From the NCBI GenBank assembly GCA_005502915.1, contig SCMT01000002.1:231077-295076 (forward strand): a stretch of 64,000 nucleotides of DNA, written 5' to 3'. Source of the stretch: Lysobacteraceae bacterium 2PB. Its GTDB lineage: Bacteria > Pseudomonadota > Gammaproteobacteria > Xanthomonadales > Xanthomonadaceae. Below are positions 28,629-36,886 of this stretch, piece by piece; position 1 is the stretch's first letter, and each line of letters starts with the position of its first letter. A program made the position numbers and the translations under genes. The notes under the pieces are model-generated. The model saw nothing but the letters and a program-made list of their open reading frames with translations. It did no database searches and was not told where the DNA came from.

Positions 28629-28862
28629 TCAGCTTGCCGCCGGCTTGTCCTTCTTCGTCGCTGCGACGGCCGGCGCTGCTGTGCCGTCCTGACGCGTGGA
28701 AATCGGGATCGTGCGCAGGGTCAGCGTGTTGCCCAGCACTTCGATCTTGCCGCCCGCGCGCTTGAACGCATCCAGGTCGGTGGCGATCTGCTCGTGGGTC
28801 AGCGTCTTGCGCTTGTCGTCCTTGCGCTGCTCGAAGTGCCGGGTCGTATCGGGTCTGGTCAT
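28629..28862 (-). CDS. small conserved hypothetical protein
   Basis: A 77-residue protein starting MTRPDTTRHFEQRKDDKRK. The middle (THEQIATDLDAFKRAGGKIEVLGNTLTL) is well ordered and hydrophobically patterned; the last 25 residues are Ala/Lys-rich. I know of no function. It lies downstream of, and on the same strand as, the YkgJ-like gene (29 bases apart), so the two may share a transcript. It is convergent with the methyltransferase gene. Codon use and third-base GC fit a real gene. Confidence 0.6.
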   Translation of the reverse strand: MTRPDTTRHFEQRKDDKRKTLTHEQIATDLDAFKRAGGKIEVLGNTLTLRTIPISTRQDGTAAPAVAATKKDKPAAS

Positions 28863-28891
28863 GGGGCCATCGGGTCGGAGGAAAAGGGGCG

Positions 28892-29206
28892 TCAGGCCAC
28901 GACGCGGATCGGGATCGCCTGCGCGGCACGCGCGGCTTCGGCGCGCACGTCGAGGCAATAGGGTCCCGACATGGCGAACTTGCGGCAGATGCTCGGTCGC
29001 GTCTCGTAGATGCCGCAGTTCATGCGCGCGCCGTCGAGCGCGACGCACCAGCCATCGGGGTCGCGGGCCATCACCGTCACGCCTTGCGCATTGGTGTCGG
29101 TCAGGTACGCGGGAATGTCGTCCTCGGGAAACACCACCACGGTCAGGCGGCAGCAGAGGGCGTCGCAGCGGCTGCAGTGCGCGCGGGGATGTCGGCTCAT
29201 GCGCAT
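28892..29206 (-). CDS. YkgJ-family cysteine-cluster protein
   Basis: A 104-residue protein with the Cys pattern of the YkgJ family (putative zinc- or iron-chelating): HCSRCDALCCRL near the N-terminus, then WCVALDGARMNCGIYETRPSICRKF and a final YC. These proteins bind metal through about eight Cys; the cellular role is unclear. ATG at 29206 and at 29200 are both possible; the second overlaps the stop of an upstream 23-codon reading frame (ATGA). Usual length for the family is 85-130 residues. Confidence 0.82.
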   Translation of the reverse strand: MRMSRHPRAHCSRCDALCCRLTVVVFPEDDIPAYLTDTNAQGVTVMARDPDGWCVALDGARMNCGIYETRPSICRKFAMSGPYCLDVRAEAARAAQAIPIRVVA

Positions 29207-29268
29207 GCCGACCGGCGGGGACGGCGGCGATCGACCTGGACGATGGTGAAGGGATGGCGATGGGACAT
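29197..29268 (-). CDS. possible 23-residue leader peptide of the ykgJ-like gene
   Basis: A very short frame coding MSHRHPFTIVQVDRRRPRRSACA starts at 29268 after a GGGAG sequence, and its TGA overlaps the second ATG of the ykgJ-like gene as ATGA. A GC-rich inverted repeat (CCTCGCCCG / CGGGCGAGG, about 29284-29305) stands just upstream of its start. Such an arrangement would allow coupled translation or attenuation. Nothing else supports it, so it could also be chance. Confidence 0.25.
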   Translation of the reverse strand: MSHRHPFTIVQVDRRRPRRSACA

Positions 29269-29515
29269 GGCGGGCTCCCGAGGCCCTCGCCCGGCGGGCG
29301 AGGCAACGCATGAAAGGGAGCGGAACGACCGGAAGCTCGGATCAGGTGCCGGAAGCGACGCGCGGGTGGCGCAGATACCCGACCATCCTACCCCACGCGG
29401 CTGAGTGCAGGGGTGCCGACGGTCGGTCCGAGGGTTGGGGCCCGTCCGGATGGGCGCGAAGGGAGGGCCTGCCGTGCCTGGGGGCGCCCGGCGCAATGCG
29501 GTGCACGACCCGCCG
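29269..29515. other. intergenic stretch without a gene
   Basis: No convincing coding frame here. On the minus strand a TAGGAT sequence (bases 29385-29390) is a plausible -10 element for the ykgJ-like gene, but no matching -35 is seen. The rest is GC-rich with no repeat I can name, apart from the inverted repeat near 29284-29305. Confidence 0.4.
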
Positions 29516-30013
29516 TCAATCGCCCGATGTCGATCCGGTGCGCTTCGGCCGCTGCGCCAGCCAGCGATCCAGCGCATTGGCGAAGGCCTGGCGGTCGCGT
29601 GCGTGGAGCGCGGGCGGGCCACCGGTCTGCACGCCGGCGCCGCGCAGGTCTTCCATGAAGTTGCGGATCGAGAGCCGCTCGGCGATGTTGTCGGTGCTGT
29701 AGCGGTCGCCGCGCGGATGGATCGCGTCGCCGCCTTTTTCGATCACGCGGGCGGCGAGCGGGATGTCCTGGGTGACGACGAGATCGCCGGGCTGCAGGCG
29801 TTCGACGATCTCGCTGTCGGCGACATCGTAGCCGCCGTGCACCTGCAGTGCGCGGATGAAGCGCGAAGACGGCGTGCGCAGCCACTGGTTGGCGACGAGG
29901 GTGACCTGCACCTGCGCGCGTTCCGCGGCGCGGAACAGGATTTCCTTGATCACGACGGGGCAGGCGTCGGCGTCGACCCAGATCTGCGGTGGTGCGATGC
30001 CGTCCGTGCTCAC
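29516..30013 (-). CDS. YaiI/YqxD family protein (DUF188)
   Basis: A 165-residue protein, normal length for the family. Signatures: [22 protein letters not shown] at the N-terminus, TLVANQWL, then [37 protein letters not shown] and [19 protein letters not shown]. The fold is PIN-like with conserved Asp, suggesting a nuclease, but the reaction is not proven. The start is GTG at 30013, overlapping the TGA of the small gene upstream (GTGA), so translation is probably coupled. Confidence 0.9.
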   Translation of the reverse strand: MSTDGIAPPQIWVDADACPVVIKEILFRAAERAQVQVTLVANQWLRTPSSRFIRALQVHGGYDVADSEIVERLQPGDLVVTQDIPLAARVIEKGGDAIHPRGDRYSTDNIAERLSIRNFMEDLRGAGVQTGGPPALHARDRQAFANALDRWLAQRPKRTGSTSGD

Positions 30014-30159
30014 TGCGGGTCGGCGGAAGGCTCGCGTTCGCTGTCGGCGGGCTTGCTGTTGTCGCGAGCGGCGCGTTTCTTCGCCAGCTTTTCGTCGTGC
30101 TGCTTCTTTTTCGCGATCTCTCGCTGGCGCTTTTCGAAGTTGTAGTTGGGCTTGGCCAA
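30010..30159 (-). CDS. small Lys-rich conserved protein, TTG start
   Basis: A 49-residue protein read from a TTG start at 30159: it begins (M)[18 protein letters not shown] and is very basic up to residue 35, then acidic. Small proteins with the start AKPNY-x-FEKRQRE are common in Xanthomonadaceae, which is why I accept the TTG; no in-frame ATG exists. Its stop overlaps the GTG of the DUF188 gene. The role is unknown. On the minus strand a TAGGAT at 30223-30228 may be its -10 element. Confidence 0.65.
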   Translation of the reverse strand: MAKPNYNFEKRQREIAKKKQHDEKLAKKRAARDNSKPADSEREPSADPQ

Positions 30160-30285
30160 GACGTTCTCCGTTGGGGTGGGGGATGGGGCGCGATGCGCGC
30201 GGAGGGGTCGTCCGGCCCGATCATCCTACACCACGCCCACCTGCCGGGGCCTGCAGGCTGCGCCGCAGGGCGGTGCCGGCCGGCG

Positions 30286-31104
30286 TCAGCGGGCGCGCTG
30301 CGCCGGTTCCGCGACCCTCGCGGCGTTGTTGCGATCGACCACGCCGAGGATCGGCGTCGTGCCGCGAAAATCGGACCGCATCGCATCCACGCCTTCCTGC
30401 GGGCGCGCGAGCGGCACCAGCAGCTGCCGCCTGCGCGCGATCGCCGCGCTGTCGATGCCCATGCGCCGGTCGCGTGCTTCCACCAGTCCGGGCAGGGCTT
30501 CGCCATTGCGGTTGAACGACCACGCCAGCAGCGCAGGTCCGTACGGCAGCCGGTCTCCGGGACGCAGGCCATCGTGCGTATGCCAGGTGTGCCAGGTCTT
30601 GCCGTAACTGTTGATCTTCGTACGCATGAGCGCCGTTTCCGCGCGTTCGGGAAGGCCCGGAGCGACGAGCTGGCCGGACAGGATCTCGCCGTTGTGCGGA
30701 TGCCAGTACGCGCGCTCTTCCGGCGGCAGTTCCTCGAAGAGGCGTTCGGACACGATGTATTCGATGCCGGTGAGGTTGGCGTCCGCACCCTCGGCATCGA
30801 ACAGCACGCACTGCGCGAAATCCACGTTCACCTGGCGGCAGTAGTGGTGCGCTTCCATCTGGTGTCGCGGATGATCCTTCATCGGGTGGAAGCCGACGAG
30901 ATGGATGTCGAGCTTCGCCACCGGGCCGTTGTCCTGCAGCATCGCGGCTCCCGATTCCAGCAGGTCGGTTCGTGCGCGTTCGGGCTTGCCTGGTGGCGTT
31001 GCAAGCGGTGATGAGGTGCGTGGATCGCCGCATGCGGCGAGGATGAGCGCGAGCAGCACGCCGTGCATGGCGCATCGCGGGAGGGTGGTCGGATCCATGC
31101 GCAT
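30286..31104 (-). CDS. OBAP-family lipoprotein (DUF1264)
   Basis: A 272-residue protein. The N-terminus looks like a lipoprotein signal with lipobox LAAC (LLALILAACGDP), so it would be anchored to a membrane. The body shows the oil-body-associated-protein (DUF1264) signature: LDIHLVGFHPMKD, then MEAHHYCRQVNVDFAQCVLFD, ANLTGIEYIVSERLFE, RAYWHPHNGEILSGQLVAPGLP and SYGKTWHTWHTHDG. Family members occur in plants, fungi and bacteria with unclear function. Starts at 31104, 31098 and 31068 are all possible; 31068 would give the most compact signal peptide. Confidence 0.82.
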   Translation of the reverse strand: MRMDPTTLPRCAMHGVLLALILAACGDPRTSSPLATPPGKPERARTDLLESGAAMLQDNGPVAKLDIHLVGFHPMKDHPRHQMEAHHYCRQVNVDFAQCVLFDAEGADANLTGIEYIVSERLFEELPPEERAYWHPHNGEILSGQLVAPGLPERAETALMRTKINSYGKTWHTWHTHDGLRPGDRLPYGPALLAWSFNRNGEALPGLVEARDRRMGIDSAAIARRRQLLVPLARPQEGVDAMRSDFRGTTPILGVVDRNNAARVAEPAQRAR

Positions 31105-31202
31105 GGCAGCGTTCCTGTCGAGGATGTCATGCGGTTCGCACGAGCCATGCCATGCGCGCCTGCACGCCGCGCGGGCGCTGCGACGCGTCGTGGAGCGCGA
31201 TG

Positions 31203-31226
31203 CTGCGAAAGTCTTGCAAGTCGCAG
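31203..31226. promoter_or_regulatory. candidate activator site: inverted repeat upstream of the sigma-54 promoter
   Basis: CTGCGA and TCGCAG form a perfect 6-base inverted repeat separated by 12 bases, which themselves contain the palindrome CTTGCAAG. It lies about 90 bases upstream of the -24 element of the promoter at 31313, the usual distance for a site bound by a sigma-54 enhancer-binding protein. Which activator would bind is unknown. The site is a prediction from geometry. Confidence 0.35.
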
Positions 31227-31312
31227 AAGATCTTTCGCGTTCGCTGGTCACGATTGGCGGTGGTTTGCGCGCCATCCATGCGCGAACGCATGAAAACGCT
31301 TCGATGGCGAGG

Positions 31313-31330
31313 TTGGCACGACGCTTGCAA
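31313..31330 (+). promoter_or_regulatory. sigma-54 (RpoN) promoter
   Basis: The bases TTGGCACG-ACGC-TTGCAA match the sigma-54 consensus YTGGCACG-N4-TTGCW at every defined position (-24 element TGGCACG at 31314-31320, -12 element TTGCA at 31325-31329, spacer 4). Transcription would start near 31340, giving a leader of about 38 bases before the ATG at 31378. It points at the Q-G-Q-K-D repeat gene. Confidence 0.85.
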
Positions 31331-31377
31331 CCGTTCCTCCTGCGGATTTCCCGCATTCCCCCATCGGAGACGTCGAC

Positions 31378-31542
31378 ATGACCAACCACCAGAACAACCA
31401 GAACCAGCAGGGCCAGAAGGATCAGCAGGGCCAGAAGGATCAGCAGGGCCAGAAGGACCAGCAGGGCCAGAAGGACCAGCAGGGCCAGAACCAGAAGAAC
31501 GACCAGAACCAGCAGGACAACCAGCAGAACCGCGACCGCTGA
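31378..31542 (+). CDS. Q/G/K/D-repeat hydrophilic microprotein
   Basis: A 54-residue protein made almost only of Gln, Asn, Lys, Asp and Gly: MTNHQNNQNQQ, then about five copies of QGQKDQ units, then QKNDQNQQDNQQNRDR. It has no hydrophobic residue besides the start and would be unfolded, like bacterial hydrophilins. The ribosome site CGGAGACGTCGAC stands before the ATG. The repeats are near-identical at DNA level (15-base unit, mainly CAG-CAG-GGC-CAG-AAG-GAT/GAC), so copy number could vary between strains. The sigma-54 promoter upstream argues that it is a real, regulated gene. Function unknown; a stress-protectant role is inference. Confidence 0.7.
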   Translation: MTNHQNNQNQQGQKDQQGQKDQQGQKDQQGQKDQQGQNQKNDQNQQDNQQNRDR

Positions 31543-31637
31543 GTGGCTGCGTGCGCGCAGGGTGCGACGCCTGCGCAGCAGCGCCAAGCGATGGATCGAT
31601 TCGCCTGATCCGCACGAGTCGTGGCGCAAGCAGAACG

Positions 31638-31668
31638 ACGAAGGGCGCCTTGCGGCGCCCTTCGTTCG
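31638..31668. terminator. intrinsic terminator hairpin between the microprotein gene and metK
   Basis: ACGAAGGGCGCC and GGCGCCCTTCGT form a 12-pair stem around the loop TTGC. On the plus strand it is followed by TCGTTGT, moderately T-rich. It lies 22 bases past the metK stop codon and may end transcription from both sides. Confidence 0.6.
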
Positions 31669-31690
31669 TTGTAACTGCAACGCTGGCCGA

Positions 31691-32923
31691 TTACTTCAGG
31701 CCGGCGTCCTTGCGCAGGTCGGCGGCGCGATCGGTCTTTTCCCAGGAGAAGGCGGTGGCCTTCTGCTTCTTGCCGTCGCTGTCGGTGTAGGCGACTTCGT
31801 ACGGCTTGCGGCCGAAGTGGCCATAGGCGGCGGTGTCCTGGTAGATCGGGTGGATCAGGTCGAGCATCTTCACGATGCCGTACGGACGCAGGTCGAAGTG
31901 CTTGCGGATCAGCTTCTCGATCTTGTCGTCCGGGATCTTGCCGGTGCCGAAGGTGGTGACCGAGATGGAGGTCGGCTCGGCCACGCCGATTGCGTACGAC
32001 ACCTGCACTTCGCACTTGTCGGCCAGGCCGGCGGCGACGATGTTCTTCGCCACGTAGCGCGCGGCGTAGGCGGCCGAACGGTCTACCTTCGACGGATCCT
32101 TGCCCGAGAACGCGCCGCCGCCGTGGCGGGCCATGCCGCCGTAGCTGTCGACGATGATCTTGCGGCCGGTCAGGCCGCAGTCGCCCACCGGGCCGCCGAT
32201 CACGAAGATGCCGGTCGGGTTGATGTGGATCTTGTTCTTCGGCAGCGCGTCCAGCCACTTCTTCGGCAGGACCGGCTTGAGGATGTGCTCGCGCACGCCT
32301 TCGACCAGGTCCTTGTGCTTGATGCCCGGGTCGTGCTGCGTGGACAGCACCACGGCGTCGAGGCCGACGATGGCGTTGCCGTCGTAGCGCAGGGTGACCT
32401 GCGACTTGGCGTCGGGACGCAGCCACGGCAGCTTGCTGTTCTTCTGCTTGCGGACCTTGGCCTGCTGCTCGACCAGGCGGTGCGAGTAGTAGATCGGCGC
32501 CGGCATGAATTCCGGGGCTTCGTTGCAGGCGTAGCCGAACATCAGGCCCTGGTCGCCCGCGCCCTGTTCTTCCGGCTTCTTGGCCTTCTTGTCGGTGCCG
32601 TCGACGCCGGCGGCGATGTCGGGCGACTGCTTGCCGAGCATGTTGATGATGGCGCAGGTGTGGCCATCGAAGCCGACGTTCGAGTTGTCGTAGCCGATCT
32701 TGTTGATCACGTCGCGGGCGAGCGCTTCGATGTCGACCCAGGCGGTGGTGGTCACTTCGCCGGCCACGATGGCGGCGCCGGTCTTCACCAGGGTTTCGCA
32801 GGCCACGCGCGCGCGCTTGTCCTGGGCCAGGATGGCGTCGAGCACCGCGTCGGAGATCTGGTCCGCGATCTTGTCCGGATGGCCTTCGGACACCGATTCG
32901 GAGGTGAAGAGATAGCTGGACAT
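31691..32923 (-). CDS. metK: S-adenosylmethionine synthetase
   Basis: A 410-residue enzyme that makes S-adenosylmethionine from methionine and ATP. Signatures: [18 protein letters not shown] at the N-terminus, [13 protein letters not shown] near residue 145, and the P-loop-like [19 protein letters not shown] near 270. A 20-residue insert ([18 protein letters not shown]) before GDQG is longer than in E. coli, a feature I know from Xanthomonadaceae. Cytosolic tetramer in the methionine/activated methyl cycle. Divergent from the acyltransferase gene; the leader is described separately. Confidence 0.97.
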   Translation of the reverse strand: MSSYLFTSESVSEGHPDKIADQISDAVLDAILAQDKRARVACETLVKTGAAIVAGEVTTTAWVDIEALARDVINKIGYDNSNVGFDGHTCAIINMLGKQSPDIAAGVDGTDKKAKKPEEQGAGDQGLMFGYACNEAPEFMPAPIYYSHRLVEQQAKVRKQKNSKLPWLRPDAKSQVTLRYDGNAIVGLDAVVLSTQHDPGIKHKDLVEGVREHILKPVLPKKWLDALPKNKIHINPTGIFVIGGPVGDCGLTGRKIIVDSYGGMARHGGGAFSGKDPSKVDRSAAYAARYVAKNIVAAGLADKCEVQVSYAIGVAEPTSISVTTFGTGKIPDDKIEKLIRKHFDLRPYGIVKMLDLIHPIYQDTAAYGHFGRKPYEVAYTDSDGKKQKATAFSWEKTDRAADLRKDAGLK

Positions 32924-32949
32924 CGTGGTCTTGTTCCTCTGGAAGGTGA

Positions 32950-32971
32950 TTCATCCCTTGATCGGGATGAA
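32950..32971 (-). promoter_or_regulatory. hairpin in the metK leader
   Basis: On the minus strand TTCATCCC and GGGATGAA pair perfectly around GATCAA, 27 bases before the metK start. A TATCAT at 32985-32990 is a likely -10 element, which puts the hairpin at the beginning of the transcript. I see no match to known SAM or SAH riboswitches. It may simply stabilise the 5' end. Confidence 0.4.
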
Positions 32972-33141
32972 AAGATGGCCGCGAATGATACACGCCCGGG
33001 GCCCGCTTTGCATGGGCCCGGCCGGCCGTTGTACCGCATTCAGGCGCGGCTGTCCGCTGTCATCCGACCGCCGCGAAACCGCCATCGGCCTGTCGCGGCG
33101 GGGCGGCAGGCTGGCGGCCATCCCGGCCGACGGTTCCTGCC

Positions 33142-34836
33142 ATGCGCGCGCTCGAACAGCACCTGCAGTCCCGCTATCCCCACTGGTTCACCGGGCCTCG
33201 CGCCCGCCTGGCCCGTCCGCTGCTGAAGGGCATCGGCCGCTGGTCGCGCTTCGATGCCATCGAGACCTTCTTGGATGGCCACGGCGACCGCCGCGGCTTC
33301 GATTTCGTCGACGCGGCGGCCGAGTTCCTCGGCCTGCGCTGCGAGGTGGCGGAGGCGGGGCTGGCCAACGTGCCGGCGGTCGGGCGGCTGCTGGTGGTGG
33401 CGAACCACCCGTCGGGCGCGCTCGACGCCCTGGCTCTGTTGCAGGCCCTGGGCCGGGTGCGCCGCGACGTGCGCATCGTCGCCAACGACCTGCTCGGCAC
33501 GCTCGAACCGCTGGCGGAGCTGCTGCTGCCGGTGCGGATCCTCGGCGGCCGGCCGTCGCCGGACAGCCTGCGCGCGATCGAGCAGGCGCTGGAGGCCGAC
33601 CAGTGCGTGGTGGTGTTCCCGGCCGGGGAGGTGTCGCGGCTGGGCTGGGCCGGCGTGCGCGACACCCGCTGGCGCCACGGCTTCGTCCGCTTCGCGCGGC
33701 GCTGCGGCGCGCCGGTGTTGCCGGTGCGGATCGCGGCGCGCAATTCGGCGCTGTTCTACGGCGCCTCGGCGCTGTACAAGCCGGTGGGCACGGCCCTGCT
33801 GGCGCGCGAGATGTTCGCCCGTCGCGGCCGGCCGGTGCGCCTGCACATCGGCACGCCGCTGCGCATCGAAGCCGATGCGGACCCGGTCCGGACGCTGCGC
33901 CAGGTGCGCAAGGCGCTGTACGCGCTGGGCCGACGCGGCGCGTCCCCTGCCGGGCCGGCGCCGCTGGTGGCGCCGGTGGACACGCCCACCCTGCTGATGG
34001 CGATGGCCAGCACCGAACTGCTCGGACGCACAGGCGACGGCAAGGAGATCCGCCTCGCCCGGCTGGAGGCCGATGCCCCGCTGCTGCGCGAGATCGGCCG
34101 TCTGCGCGAGGCCACGTTCCGCGAAGTGGGCGAGGGCACCGGCCGCAGCCTCGACCTCGACGATTTCGACACGCACTACGAGCACATCCTGGTCTGGGAC
34201 GCCGCCGCCGGGCGCATCGCCGGCGCCTACCGCGTGGCGCGCGGGGCGAGCGTGCTGGCGCGGCGCGGCCTCGCCGGTCTCTACACCGCCTCGCTGTTCC
34301 ACTACGGCGACGAGGCGCTGCCGCGCATCGCCCAGGGCCTGGAACTCGGCCGCAGCTTCGTGGCCCGGGAGTACTGGGGCAGCCGCAGCCTCGACTACCT
34401 GTGGCAGGGGATCGGCGCCTACCTGCGCAAGCATCCGCAGGTGCGCTATCTCTTCGGCGCGGTATCGATCAGCGCGGCGCTGCCGCTGCCGGCGCGCGAG
34501 CACCTGGTCGCCTACTACTCGCGCTACTACGGCGCGGATGATGCCGTGGCCTCGCTGCGGCCGTTCCGCTATTTCGCGGCGCCGCCGGACTTCGGCGACC
34601 TCGACGCCGACACCGCCTACGACGTGCTCAAGGGCAATCTCGCCGCGCACGGCGCCAGCGTGCCGGTGCTGTACAAGCAGTACACCGAGCTGTGCGAACC
34701 CGGCGGCGCGCGCTTTCTTGCGTTCGGCGTCGACCCGGGCTTCAGCGACAGCATCGACGGCCTGATCGAAGTGGACATGCAGCGCATCCTGCCGAAGAAG
34801 CGCCAGCGCTACCTGGAGGCCCGTGCCGCTGCCTGA
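33142..34836 (+). CDS. two-domain acyltransferase, OlsF-like (PlsC plus OlsB-type GNAT)
   Basis: A 564-residue protein. Residues about 70-270 are a PlsC-type acyltransferase with the catalytic NHPSGALDALAL (H-x-x-x-x-D) near residue 91 and VVVFPAGEVSRLG. Residues about 290-560 are a GNAT-like ornithine N-acyltransferase/haemolysin region (LREATFREVGEGTGRSLDLDDFD, HILVWDA, ELGRSFVAREYWGSRSLDYLWQG). The same two activities fused make ornithine lipids in OlsF enzymes: one half N-acylates ornithine, the other O-acylates the product. The membrane lipid role is inferred from the family. The order here is PlsC first. Confidence 0.82.
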   Translation: MRALEQHLQSRYPHWFTGPRARLARPLLKGIGRWSRFDAIETFLDGHGDRRGFDFVDAAAEFLGLRCEVAEAGLANVPAVGRLLVVANHPSGALDALALLQALGRVRRDVRIVANDLLGTLEPLAELLLPVRILGGRPSPDSLRAIEQALEADQCVVVFPAGEVSRLGWAGVRDTRWRHGFVRFARRCGAPVLPVRIAARNSALFYGASALYKPVGTALLAREMFARRGRPVRLHIGTPLRIEADADPVRTLRQVRKALYALGRRGASPAGPAPLVAPVDTPTLLMAMASTELLGRTGDGKEIRLARLEADAPLLREIGRLREATFREVGEGTGRSLDLDDFDTHYEHILVWDAAAGRIAGAYRVARGASVLARRGLAGLYTASLFHYGDEALPRIAQGLELGRSFVAREYWGSRSLDYLWQGIGAYLRKHPQVRYLFGAVSISAALPLPAREHLVAYYSRYYGADDAVASLRPFRYFAAPPDFGDLDADTAYDVLKGNLAAHGASVPVLYKQYTELCEPGGARFLAFGVDPGFSDSIDGLIEVDMQRILPKKRQRYLEARAAA

Positions 34837-34900
34837 ACGCGTGCGCCGCAGCATGGCTTCCGGCACGTCCGCATCCGGTCGCGGCCGATAGCATCGCCGG

Positions 34901-35956
34901 ATGGATTCCCTCAGCCAGATCGTCCTCGGCGGCACGCTCGCCGCCGCCATCGCCCCCGCCGGCCACCGCCGTGCCGCACTGCTCGCCGGTGCCGCCCTCG
35001 GCACGCTGCCCGACCTCGATTCGCTGGTCATCCCGCTGCTGACCCGCGACCCGGTCGACCTGATGACCTGGCACCGCAGCGCCAGCCATTCGCTGTTCGT
35101 GCTGCCGTTCGTCGGTGCGCTGATCTGGTGGCTGTTTCGCTGGTGGGGTCGGCGTTTCGGAAACGGACGCGTCGCCGAGTCGCCGATCCGCTGGTTCTGG
35201 GCGATCCAGCTGGCGCTGTTCACCCATCCGCTGCTCGACGCCTTCACCGTCTACGGCACCCAGCTGTGGTGGCCGATCCCGGTGTCGCCGACGATGTGGT
35301 CCAGCGTTTTCATCATCGACCCGCTGTACACGATCTGGCTGCTGATCGCCTGCATCGTCGCCTGGGTCGCGCGCGAACGCCTGCTCGCGCAGCGCGCGCT
35401 GGTCGCGGCGCTGGTGCTGAGCACGGCCTACCTCGGCTGGTCGCTCGTCGCCAAGCACCAGGTCGACCGCGCCGCCGACGAAGCGCTCGCCGCGATGGGC
35501 CTGGCCGACGCGCCGCGCTTCAGCGTGCCGATGCCCTTCAACACCCTGCTGTGGCGGGTCGTCGCGATGACGCCGGATGGATACGTGGAAGCCGAGCGCT
35601 CGCTGGTCGCCGACCGCGGCCCGATGCGCTTCCGCACCCTCGGCTCCGATGTCGAGGCCATGCGCGCGGTCGCCGACCTGCCGGCGGTGCAGCGCCTGCG
35701 CTGGTTCAACCACGGCTTCATGAAGGCCAGCGTCGTCGACGGACGGGTGATGGTCAGCGACCTGCGCATGGGCCTGGAACCGGACTACATCTTCAATTTC
35801 GCCGTCGCCGAACGCGACGGCGACCGTTGGCGCGCGATCCCGCCGCAGCAGTTGCAGTGGCCCTGGGATGCCGCCGGCCGCCTGCGCGGTGTCTGGGCGC
35901 GGATCTGGCGGGAGCCGTCGCTGCCGGCGCAGGGCGTGGATGTCGCTGCCCCGTAA
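34901..35956 (+). CDS. membrane-bound metal-dependent hydrolase, YdjM/YbcI family
   Basis: A 351-residue inner-membrane protein. The family signature is at the N-terminus: SLSQIVLGGTLAAAIAPAG, LAGAALGTLPDLDSLV and the metal-binding WHRSASHSLFVLPF. Four or more hydrophobic segments lie between residues 60 and 190 (LPFVGALIWWLFRWW, LIACIVAWVA), and the last 150 residues are soluble and beta-rich. Some relatives are called LexA-binding inner-membrane proteins. The reaction is not known. The gene ends 3 bases from the convergent methyltransferase gene. Confidence 0.85.
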   Translation: MDSLSQIVLGGTLAAAIAPAGHRRAALLAGAALGTLPDLDSLVIPLLTRDPVDLMTWHRSASHSLFVLPFVGALIWWLFRWWGRRFGNGRVAESPIRWFWAIQLALFTHPLLDAFTVYGTQLWWPIPVSPTMWSSVFIIDPLYTIWLLIACIVAWVARERLLAQRALVAALVLSTAYLGWSLVAKHQVDRAADEALAAMGLADAPRFSVPMPFNTLLWRVVAMTPDGYVEAERSLVADRGPMRFRTLGSDVEAMRAVADLPAVQRLRWFNHGFMKASVVDGRVMVSDLRMGLEPDYIFNFAVAERDGDRWRAIPPQQLQWPWDAAGRLRGVWARIWREPSLPAQGVDVAAP

Positions 35957-35959
35957 GGT

Positions 35960-36784
35960 TCAGGCGATGGCGTGCGCCTGGATGAAGGAATAGAAGAACA
36001 CGGCGTCGGGATCGGCCTTGAGTGCGCGCGTCTCGCTGCGCATGCCTTCGATCACGTCCGTCGTGACGCGCCCGTCGGCACGCAGCTGATCCGCGGCGGA
36101 CAGCAGCAGGTCTTCCCAGTAGTCGAACATGGCGCTGCGTTCCGCTGGCATGCGGTTGTCGAGATGGAAGGTGCGTGCCTGCACGGCGATCTCGCGGAAT
36201 CCGGCGGCCTGCAGCAGGTTGCCGAGCCTGGCGCCGACGAAGGGATCGCCGTGCTGGTCGCGCTGGAAGTCGTTGAGCGCGGACCAGTACGCCATGGTGT
36301 TCGGCGCATCCGGCGCGATGAACAGCGAGGCGTTCATCACTTCGGTGATGTGGATCCGCGCGCCGGGCGCGAGCACGCGGCGGGTGTCGGCGAGCACGGC
36401 GGCGGGCGAGGGCACGTGCTCCAGCACCCAGCAGAGGAAGGCGCTGTCGAAGCCGCCGTCCGCGAACGGCAGCGCCGTGGCGTCGGCCTGTTGCAGGGCG
36501 TAGCGGCCCTGCCATTCCGGCGTAGCTCCGAGGTTGCGCTGCGCGGCTTCGAGCTGCGAGGGATTGAGGTCGACGCAGGTGATGTGCAGGTCGGGGAAGC
36601 GCCGCAGCAGCACCTCGGTCTGCGCGCCGACGCCGCTGCCGACCTCGATCAGGCGTCGCGCGCCGGGGTAATCGATGTCGCGGAACACCGCCGGTTCCAG
36701 GAAGCGCGCCTGGCGGCGCAGCCGGTCCTGTTCGGTGGCGGTGTAGCCGTGGAGGTAGGTGGGCTGATCGTCGTGGGCGCTCAT
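35960..36784 (-). CDS. class I SAM-dependent methyltransferase
   Basis: A 274-residue protein if started at 36784, which has AGGAG eight bases upstream; a longer frame to 36862 has no ribosome site. The SAM-binding motif is RRLIEVGSGVGAQTEVLLRRF, followed by VDLNPSQL and FDSAFLCWVLEHVPSP (motif with acidic and aromatic residues) and LAPGARIHITEVMN. Substrate unknown. N-terminus YLHGYTATEQDRLRRQARFLEP resembles small-molecule methyltransferases of the UbiE/Coq5 type. Confidence 0.85.
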   Translation of the reverse strand: MSAHDDQPTYLHGYTATEQDRLRRQARFLEPAVFRDIDYPGARRLIEVGSGVGAQTEVLLRRFPDLHITCVDLNPSQLEAAQRNLGATPEWQGRYALQQADATALPFADGGFDSAFLCWVLEHVPSPAAVLADTRRVLAPGARIHITEVMNASLFIAPDAPNTMAYWSALNDFQRDQHGDPFVGARLGNLLQAAGFREIAVQARTFHLDNRMPAERSAMFDYWEDLLLSAADQLRADGRVTTDVIEGMRSETRALKADPDAVFFYSFIQAHAIA

Positions 36785-36886
36785 GCGTGGTGCTCCTGGG
36801 GGGGCGCGTCGGCGTGCAGATGCCATGTTCGCCAACGAATGCGTGCTGCGTGGTGAATCCACATGTTTGCGGGATGCGGCTGGCTG

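Noticed and set aside
31378..31615. Collagen-like G-P-A/S-G repeat read on the minus strand
   Set aside because: It is the mirror of the Q-G-Q-K-D repeat. The plus strand has promoter, ribosome site and correct stop; the minus strand has none.
32924..33100. SAM or SAH riboswitch upstream of metK
   Set aside because: Only one simple hairpin is found; none of the conserved cores of SAM-I, SAM-II or SAH types is visible.
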